Source: an uncultured Bacilli bacterium (GTDB taxonomy: Bacteria; Bacillota_I; Bacilli_A; RFN20; CAG-826). Taken from it: a DNA stretch of 39,713 nucleotides. Made by a program: the position numbers and the translations under genes. The DNA is taken from the NCBI GenBank assembly GCA_947625975.1, contig CANQQL010000010.1, forward strand, positions 1 to 39,713, read 5' to 3'. Shown here piece after piece: positions 33,276 to 39,713 of this stretch (its first letter is position 1; each line of letters opens with the position of its first letter). The notes under the pieces are model-generated. The model did not search any database. It was given only the letters and a program-made list of their open reading frames with translations, and was not told where the DNA came from.

Positions 33276-34862
33276 TTATTTGTTTTTCATTAATTCTTTG
33301 ATGTACTCAGTTTCTTTTATAACATCCAAACGAGGAAATAACGGATCGATTTTATGAACTTTAAGATTGCTTACCTTGCCAAATTCATAAATGTTTTTAT
33401 ATTCCCTTAACTCGTTACTTACTCCGAGTGCATCTAAAGCTTTATCTGCAGCATGAATTAAAACAGGTTTTAACATTATCGAACTTACATATATTACATT
33501 CGCTAAATGGCTCATCACCGAAGCAAGCTCTTTTATTTTTTCTTTATCTTTGGCCAAGGACCAAGGCGCTGTCTCATCAATGTATTTATTTGCTCGTGAC
33601 ACAAGATCCATGACCGCTATAAAAGAATCAGTTATATGAAGATTTTCAAAACCTTCTTCATATTTTGTTATTGTTTCTTTAACTGAGTCTCTTAAAGATT
33701 GATCAAACTCAGTAACGTTACCAACATAGGTAGGTATTACGCCATTGAAATATTTTTCAATCATTGATACAGTACGGCTTAATAAATTCCCATAATCATT
33801 TGCCAAATCCATATTTAAACGCTCCACAAATTGCTCTGGTGAGAACGTTCCATCCTGTCCAAAAATTGTTTCTCTAACGAGGTAATATCGCACAGCGTCA
33901 ACACCATATTTTTCGATTAAAGGATAAGGATTCACAACATTTCCCTTAGACTTTGACATCTTGCCATCTTTCATCATTAAAAGGCCATGTACAAATACTT
34001 TATCCGGAAGTCTTAAATCCAAAGCCATTAATAAAACCGGCCAGTAAATTGTATGAAATCTTGTAATATCATTACCGATAACGTGTACAATTTCTGTGTT
34101 TTCTCCCCAAAATTCTTGGAATTTTTTTACATCATCACTTAAATACCCTAAAGCCGAAATATAGTTTACCAAGGCATCAATCCAGACATAAATTATATGC
34201 TTGGGATTTTCTCTTATAGGAACTCCCCAACTAAAAGAAGTGCGGGAAATACATAAATCTTCAAGTCCGGGTTTAATAAAAGTATTAAGCATTTCATTTT
34301 TACGAGATTCCGGATAAATAAAATCGGGATGTTCTTCATAAAACCTTAATAATCGATCGACATATTTGCTGACTTTAAAGAAATACGCCTCTTCTTCGGC
34401 TTCATGTACTTTTCGACCACAATCGGGGCATATATGTTCTTCTCCGACTTGGGTATCAGTCCAAAACGATTCACAAGGTGTACAATACCAACCTTTATAC
34501 TTACCTAAATAAATATCACCTTGTTCTAACAACCGCGAAAATATCTTTTGCACGACAATTGTATGTCTTTTTTGTGAAGTACGAATAAAATCATCATTAG
34601 TTATTTCTAAAGCTTTCCATAAATTTTGAATGCCTTCAACTATCTCATCGACAAATTCTTGAGGAGTCATGCCTTTTGCATTAGCATTTTTTTCAATTTT
34701 TTCACCATGCTCATCGGCACCTGTTAAAAAATATGTATTATAGCCTCGATATCTTCGATAACGGGCAATAGCATCGCAACATGTTGTACAATAAGCATGT
34801 CCTATATGTAAGTTGGCACTTGGGTAATATATTGGCGTTGTAATATAATAATTTTTTTTCAT
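33276..34862 (-). CDS. metG: Methionyl-tRNA synthetase
   Basis: YPSANLHIGHAY (HIGH), KMSKSKGN (KMSKS), CTPC..CPDC zinc knuckle. Confidence 0.97.
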   Translation of the reverse strand: MKKNYYITTPIYYPSANLHIGHAYCTTCCDAIARYRRYRGYNTYFLTGADEHGEKIEKNANAKGMTPQEFVDEIVEGIQNLWKALEITNDDFIRTSQKRHTIVVQKIFSRLLEQGDIYLGKYKGWYCTPCESFWTDTQVGEEHICPDCGRKVHEAEEEAYFFKVSKYVDRLLRFYEEHPDFIYPESRKNEMLNTFIKPGLEDLCISRTSFSWGVPIRENPKHIIYVWIDALVNYISALGYLSDDVKKFQEFWGENTEIVHVIGNDITRFHTIYWPVLLMALDLRLPDKVFVHGLLMMKDGKMSKSKGNVVNPYPLIEKYGVDAVRYYLVRETIFGQDGTFSPEQFVERLNMDLANDYGNLLSRTVSMIEKYFNGVIPTYVGNVTEFDQSLRDSVKETITKYEEGFENLHITDSFIAVMDLVSRANKYIDETAPWSLAKDKEKIKELASVMSHLANVIYVSSIMLKPVLIHAADKALDALGVSNELREYKNIYEFGKVSNLKVHKIDPLFPRLDVIKETEYIKELMKNK

Positions 34863-34888
34863 AACGAAACCTCCGTTTTGTAAAAATA

Positions 34889-34915
34889 AAACCGTTATCG
34901 CGTTGATAACGGTTT
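34889..34915 (-). terminator. Intrinsic terminator between rpmE and metG
   Basis: AAACCGTTATC-5 nt-GATAACGGTTT perfect 11-bp stem followed on the minus strand by TTATTTTT. Confidence 0.9.
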
Positions 34916-34926
34916 AAGATTGAAAA

Positions 34927-35133
34927 CTATTTTTTAATTCCGTATTTCTTCATGAAACGATCAACGCGACCATCAGTTTGGGTAAAGCGTTGTTTACCAG
35001 TATAAAATGGATGGCAATTTGAGCAAGTATCAACACGAATTTCTTTTAATGTTGAACCTGTTTCAAATGTTGCACCACATGATACACATGTAACTGTGCA
35101 TTTATGGTATTCTGGGTGAATATCTTTTTTCAT
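34927..35133 (-). CDS. rpmE: 50S ribosomal protein L31 (zinc-binding type)
   Basis: [23 protein letters not shown]...[14 protein letters not shown]. Confidence 0.97.
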   Translation of the reverse strand: MKKDIHPEYHKCTVTCVSCGATFETGSTLKEIRVDTCSNCHPFYTGKQRFTQTDGRVDRFMKKYGIKK

Positions 35134-35149
35134 AATAATTCTCCTTCCG

Positions 35150-35176
35150 CCTTAAGCAATTTATGTAAGCTTAAAG
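35150..35176 (-). promoter_or_regulatory. Stem-loop in rpmE 5' leader, candidate r-protein leader
   Basis: Minus strand CTTTAAGC-11 nt-GCTTAAGG (8 bp, one G-U) just upstream of the GAAGGAGA ribosome-binding site. Confidence 0.45.
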
Positions 35177-35191
35177 AAAGTTTGCGATGTA

Positions 35192-35221
35192 AATATACCA
35201 TAATTTATTGATTGTAATCAA
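35192..35221 (-). promoter_or_regulatory. Predicted sigma-A-type promoter of rpmE
   Basis: Minus strand TTGATT-N18-TATATT with TATGG extended -10 context. Confidence 0.55.
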
Positions 35222-35247
35222 TAGTAATTAAAAATTTCTTGTTAATT

Positions 35248-35326
35248 ATTGTTAATCTCAATCGAAAAAGCAACACATGATGAGAAAAGGTGTTGCGATA
35301 TGAATTGTAATGAATAAAATGTTAAA
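35248..35326. repeat. Copy 1 of ~78-nt intergenic repeat with conserved hairpin
   Basis: Aligns along its whole length with 39637-39713; GCAACAC (35270-35276) pairs with GTGTTGC (35290-35296). Confidence 0.85.
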
Positions 35327-35629
35327 ATCAAATAAGGTGTGCATAAGTATTTTACAATTTATTAAAAGCGCTTTCTATAAATGAGAGATTATTTGACAAT
35401 TGATCATATAATCTTTTGTATTCATTCACAAGCAATCAGCAAATTTGAAAATAGTGCTAATTTGATAAGCAAAAAATGCTTTAAAAGTAGTTCTATAATT
35501 TTAATTTTCATAAAATCGCCCAAAAAAATACAATATATTTTTTAAAATTCAAATGTGGTATGCTATTTAATTAAGCAAAAAATTAAAAAATAAATGTGCA
35601 ATTTAAGGCATAAATATTATTTCTTGTGG

Positions 35630-35635
35630 TATAAT
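35630..35635 (+). promoter_or_regulatory. Predicted extended -10 promoter of tldD
   Basis: TGTGGTATAAT followed by GGAGG and ATG at 35659. Confidence 0.55.
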
Positions 35636-35658
35636 GCTATCGATTAGGAGGAAAATTT

Positions 35659-37056
35659 ATGATATCAAAATCACAGGCCATTGAAATTTTAAATGCCGGT
35701 CTTGCCACAGGTGCAGATTTTGTCGAAATTTTCATTGAAGAAAAATACAATAATAATCTTAGTATTGATAATGATAAAATTGAGACCATTTCTTCTGGAA
35801 TAATCTATGGTGCCGGTATCAGACTTTTAAGAGATTTACGTAGTGTCTATGGTTATACCAATGATTTATCTAAGAAAAGTCTATTAACACTAGCTTCAAC
35901 CTTAGCCGCTTCCTTTCAAGGAGAAAGAATCTTAGAAGTCAAAAAATTAACTAAACAAAAAGTCAAAAATGTTCACACAACCTCACGTCATTTAAATGAA
36001 GTTACTAAAGAAGAAAAAATTTCCTTTATTACAAAAATTTCTGACGAAATGAAACAATTTGGAGATAAAATCGTGCGTCGAATTGTTTCTTTTGGTGATA
36101 ATACTCAAAAAATCGTTATCATAAACTCTGATGGCAAGATTTTTGAAGACACTCGCGAACGTGGTCGATTATACATTAGTGCTTTGACGTCTGACAAAAA
36201 TGGTATCGAAAGTAGCGGTGTCGGTCCAGGAGCTTCGAAGGGTTTTGAATATTTTGAAAAAGAAATAGATGCCCTAGCGCTTGCACGCAATGTTTGCGAA
36301 GTGGCGATTAAAAAATTGACTGCCAAAGAATGTCCATCTGGCAAAATGCCTGTTGTTATTGGAAACGGATTTGGTGGAGTTATTTTTCATGAAGCTTGCG
36401 GTCATCCTTTAGAAGCATCTTCTGTTTCAAAGAATTTATCAGTTTTTGCTAATAAATTAGGTCAGCAAATTGCTGCGCCGGTAGTAACCGCTATTGATGA
36501 TGGAACAATTGTTAATGAATGGGGTTCTAATAATATTGATGATGAAGGAAACAAAACTCAAAAAACCACTTTAATAAAAGATGGTATTCTTGTAAATTAC
36601 CTAATCGACAATTTTAATGGACGCCGCATGGGAATGAAGGGTAATGGTGCTTGTCGTAGACAATCATATGCTTTTGAACCAACTTCCCGTATGTCAAACA
36701 CTTATATCGCGGCTGGTAAATCAACCGTAGATGAAATAATTAAAACTGTCAAATTAGGACTATATGCCAAATCTTTAGGTGGTGGTTCGGTTAATCCAAC
36801 AACCGGCGATTTTAACTTTGCAGCCGATGAAGCCTATATGATTCGTAATGGAAAAATTGCCGAAATGGTTAAAGGTGCGACATTAATAGGCAACGGAGCC
36901 GAAGTATTGCTAAATATTGATATGGTTGGAAATGATATTAAACTGGCGCAAGGAATGTGCGGTGCATCTTCAGGAAGCATTCCTGTTGATGTCGGTCAAC
37001 CAACAATTAGAGTATCAGAAATAACTGTCGGAGGACGAGGAGGAGCGTTAAAATGA
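35659..37056 (+). CDS. tldD: Metalloprotease TldD
   Basis: FHEACGHPLEASS (HExxxH) motif and ~465 aa TldD-type architecture. Confidence 0.95.
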   Translation: MISKSQAIEILNAGLATGADFVEIFIEEKYNNNLSIDNDKIETISSGIIYGAGIRLLRDLRSVYGYTNDLSKKSLLTLASTLAASFQGERILEVKKLTKQKVKNVHTTSRHLNEVTKEEKISFITKISDEMKQFGDKIVRRIVSFGDNTQKIVIINSDGKIFEDTRERGRLYISALTSDKNGIESSGVGPGASKGFEYFEKEIDALALARNVCEVAIKKLTAKECPSGKMPVVIGNGFGGVIFHEACGHPLEASSVSKNLSVFANKLGQQIAAPVVTAIDDGTIVNEWGSNNIDDEGNKTQKTTLIKDGILVNYLIDNFNGRRMGMKGNGACRRQSYAFEPTSRMSNTYIAAGKSTVDEIIKTVKLGLYAKSLGGGSVNPTTGDFNFAADEAYMIRNGKIAEMVKGATLIGNGAEVLLNIDMVGNDIKLAQGMCGASSGSIPVDVGQPTIRVSEITVGGRGGALK

Positions 37057-38384
37057 TTAAGCTACAAAAATATTTTGAACTAGCAAAATGTGCCGGCATT
37101 GAGGCACTGGAAATCTATATCGTTCGTAATTATTCTCTGGGATTTTCTCTATTCCATGGAGAAATTGATAGCTACACTACAAATGATAGTATTTCACTCG
37201 GTGCGAGAGGAATTTTTAATGGAAAAATGGGTTATGCCTACTCAGAGAAAATAGATAAAAGCACCCCAGAATTTATTATTAAAAACATTGTAGAAAATGC
37301 TAAAAATATTACCAGCGAAAATAAAGTTTCAATTTTTGAAGGATCAAAAAAATATAAAAAATATAATTGTTATAACAAAGAATTGGATTTAATTCCTGTC
37401 GAAACTAAATTAAATAAACTATATGAATTAGAACGCAAATTAAAAGAATCCGATCCTAGAATTACAGAAATTGGCGGAGTTGGCTATGAAGAGACGCGCG
37501 GAGAAACTATCCTTGCTAACTCGTATGGTTTAAGATTATCAGAAAAATCCAATTACTATGTGTTTTATGCTGAGGCCGTGGCTAAAGATGGCGAAGATAC
37601 AAAAACTGGTTACAAAACTTTCTTAGATTGCGATTTTAATAAATTCGACTTAGATAAGTTTGTTGAAGAAGTAAAAGATAATACCATTAAACAATTAGGA
37701 GGAAAGCCTTGTAAATCAAAAAACTATCGTGCAGTACTTGCTCCTCGTGTTGTTTCTTCTTTACTGAGTGCAATGCTTAATTCCACTATTGCCGAAGAAG
37801 TTCAAAAGCACTCTTCATTATTTGAAGGCAAACTAAATACACAAGTAGTTTCCAAGAAAATAACCATTTCCGAAAAACCTTTGGCGCATAATATCTTTTT
37901 CAAAGGTTTTGATGATGAAGGTGTTGCGACATATAACAAAGATATTATAAAAAATGGCGTATTAAAAACGTTTTTATATAATATAGAGACTGCTCTTAAA
38001 GATGGTGTTCAAACTACTGGCAACGGATATCGTTCCTCTAGTAAATCACCCGTAGAAACAGGCTATAATAATATATTTTTAAAACCCGGAAAATTATCCG
38101 AAGAGAAAATGATAGGAAAAGTAAAAAATGGTATCTATATTGATTCTATAACCGGACTCCACGCCGGTCTTAATTCCCAATCTGGTAATTTTTCTCTTCA
38201 AGCAACAGGCTTTATTATAAAAGACGGAAAAATTTCCGACCCTGTCAATTTAATTACAGTTGCCGGTAACCTTGTAAAAGTTTTTCAAGACGTTACAATG
38301 GTCGCAAATAATATTGAGCTATTAACTAATGCTACTTCTGTTCCTTCTATAGCAATTAAATCTATTATGGTCTCGGGAAACTGA
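37053..38384 (+). CDS. tldE: TldE/PmbA family metalloprotease subunit
   Basis: 443 aa PmbA-like ORF, 4-nt overlap with tldD. Confidence 0.93.
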   Translation: MIKLQKYFELAKCAGIEALEIYIVRNYSLGFSLFHGEIDSYTTNDSISLGARGIFNGKMGYAYSEKIDKSTPEFIIKNIVENAKNITSENKVSIFEGSKKYKKYNCYNKELDLIPVETKLNKLYELERKLKESDPRITEIGGVGYEETRGETILANSYGLRLSEKSNYYVFYAEAVAKDGEDTKTGYKTFLDCDFNKFDLDKFVEEVKDNTIKQLGGKPCKSKNYRAVLAPRVVSSLLSAMLNSTIAEEVQKHSSLFEGKLNTQVVSKKITISEKPLAHNIFFKGFDDEGVATYNKDIIKNGVLKTFLYNIETALKDGVQTTGNGYRSSSKSPVETGYNNIFLKPGKLSEEKMIGKVKNGIYIDSITGLHAGLNSQSGNFSLQATGFIIKDGKISDPVNLITVAGNLVKVFQDVTMVANNIELLTNATSVPSIAIKSIMVSGN

Positions 38385-38466
38385 AGTTTGAATTAAACAA
38401 ATATTATAAAATGATTAATAAATAAGTTTGGCAAAAGAGTATTTTATAGTAAACACATTCATTTAA

Positions 38467-38490
38467 AAAGTGGTCGATTTCGACCACTTT
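38467..38490. terminator. Bidirectional intrinsic terminator downstream of tldE
   Basis: AAAGTGGTCG-ATTT-CGACCACTTT, 10-bp perfect stem with T-rich flank on both strands. Confidence 0.9.
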
Positions 38491-38699
38491 ATTTAATATC
38501 TGGGTTGTAGAAGAACTCCCAAATTCTCAATATTTTCAATGATAAATCACGTTCTGAACCATTTTAATTCGCGCCAATCTTAACTCATTACAAAACTCTC
38601 GACTCTAATGACCTGCATTGATTGATTCGAATTTTATCTACTTTCAAATCGATTCTTAGTTTCGATTGCTCTTTGAGTCGACAAACGTAAGGTATAATA

Positions 38700-39551
38700 T
38701 TACTTTTCGATATAAAGAATCCCAATACATTTTGGGCCACAATGTGAAGAAATAACGCAACCTGCGTATGTTGGTAAAAGATATTTTGGATCTATAAATT
38801 CACTGAGTTTTTTCACAATATACTCACAGTATTCATCAGAGCAAGCGTGTGTAATTGTCACAGTACCTAAATCAACCTTACCTGCCAGATAGGCTTCCTT
38901 AAATTCTGCAATCATAATATCTAAAGCATTTTCAAATCTTCCTCGAGGTGTCTTATGCACATTTAAGACACAATCTTTCATTTTGATAATTGGACAAATT
39001 CTTAAAATTTTCCCAAAGAAATATTTAATTCCCGAACATCTTCCGCCTTTATATAAGTAATCCATAGTTTTAATAGCAAAAGAGCATTGTGTTTTGGGAG
39101 TTATGTCTTTCATTTTTTCCACAATTTCGCTAGCACTTAATCCGGCATTCCTGAATTCAATTAGTTTTAATACTTGAAGTCCAATGGCAGAACTGAGATT
39201 CATTGAATCAATAACAAACACTCGGCCATTAAATTCTTTTGCCACAATTGAAGCAGAAGAATATGTTGATGATAGTTTAGATCCAATTCCCATAAATATT
39301 ATATCAAATCCCAAATCTACAAATTTTTTAAATTCTTCCATAAAAGTTTTTGGAGTTATTGCAGAAGTTTTCGGTAATTCTTTAAATTTTTCTGCCATTT
39401 CAAATAACTGAGATGGAACAATGTCTATAATATCTCGATAAGTATTTCCGCCAATTGTAACATTTAGCGGTAACATTTCAACATCATTTTTAGCTAGTAA
39501 CTCTAATGGTAAATCACAAGTCGAGTCAGTTATTATTTTAACAGGATTCAT
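38700..39551 (-). CDS. DegV family fatty-acid-binding protein
   Basis: KIITDSTCDLPLELL, LPKTSAITP, GRVFVIDSMNLSSAIG, DYLYKGGRCS motifs. Confidence 0.95.
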   Translation of the reverse strand: MNPVKIITDSTCDLPLELLAKNDVEMLPLNVTIGGNTYRDIIDIVPSQLFEMAEKFKELPKTSAITPKTFMEEFKKFVDLGFDIIFMGIGSKLSSTYSSASIVAKEFNGRVFVIDSMNLSSAIGLQVLKLIEFRNAGLSASEIVEKMKDITPKTQCSFAIKTMDYLYKGGRCSGIKYFFGKILRICPIIKMKDCVLNVHKTPRGRFENALDIMIAEFKEAYLAGKVDLGTVTITHACSDEYCEYIVKKLSEFIDPKYLLPTYAGCVISSHCGPKCIGILYIEK

Positions 39552-39583
39552 AAGTAATTCTCCCCCCTTTAGACAGTAAAATA

Positions 39584-39612
39584 ATTATATAGTAACTAAT
39601 CTTTATTGTAAA
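39584..39612 (-). promoter_or_regulatory. Predicted sigma-A-type promoter of degV-like gene
   Basis: Minus strand TTTACA-N17-TATAAT upstream of AGGGGGGAG and ATG. Confidence 0.7.
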
Positions 39613-39636
39613 TAAAAGGGATTGAATGTTCATCAA

Positions 39637-39713
39637 ATTGTTAATCTAAATTGAAAAAGCAACACATGACGAAAAAAGGTGTTGCAATATGAATTGTAAT
39701 AAAAAGTGTTAAA
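39637..39713. repeat. Copy 2 of ~78-nt intergenic repeat, truncated by window end
   Basis: Aligns with 35248-35326 with a handful of substitutions and a 2-nt gap; same GCAACAC/GTGTTGC hairpin. Confidence 0.85.

Noticed and set aside
35393-35412. TTGACA and TATAAT words inside the rpmE-tldD gap
   Set aside because: Only 8 nt apart, so not a functional -35/-10 pair as they stand.

Overview
AT-rich, gene-dense bacterial chromosomal window, consistent with a low-GC Firmicutes/Bacilli lineage (inferred from gene content and order; not proven). Most of it is housekeeping: pcrA-ligA-gatCAB, the t6A set tsaE-tsaB-rimI-tsaD plus asnS, metG, rpmE, rlmD/trmA-type methyltransferase, ung, tldD-tldE, degV, dagK/plsC, a thiT transporter behind a TPP riboswitch, and a GerQ-like spore-coat protein. 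A small polysaccharide locus (three glycosyltransferases and a Wzx-type flippase) lies at 26.7-31.7 kb. No rRNA, tRNA, CRISPR array, transposase or phage module was recognised. The strongest unexplained signal is a ~78-nt non-coding repeat in two direct copies (35248-35326 and 39637-39713, the second cut by the window edge). Each copy has a conserved 7-bp hairpin and one compensatory base-pair change, and each lies about 25 nt upstream of a predicted minus-strand promoter (rpmE, degV). Secondary leads are a plausible alternative-pairing mechanism for the TPP riboswitch, an rpmE leader stem-loop, and the unusually long tldD upstream region.
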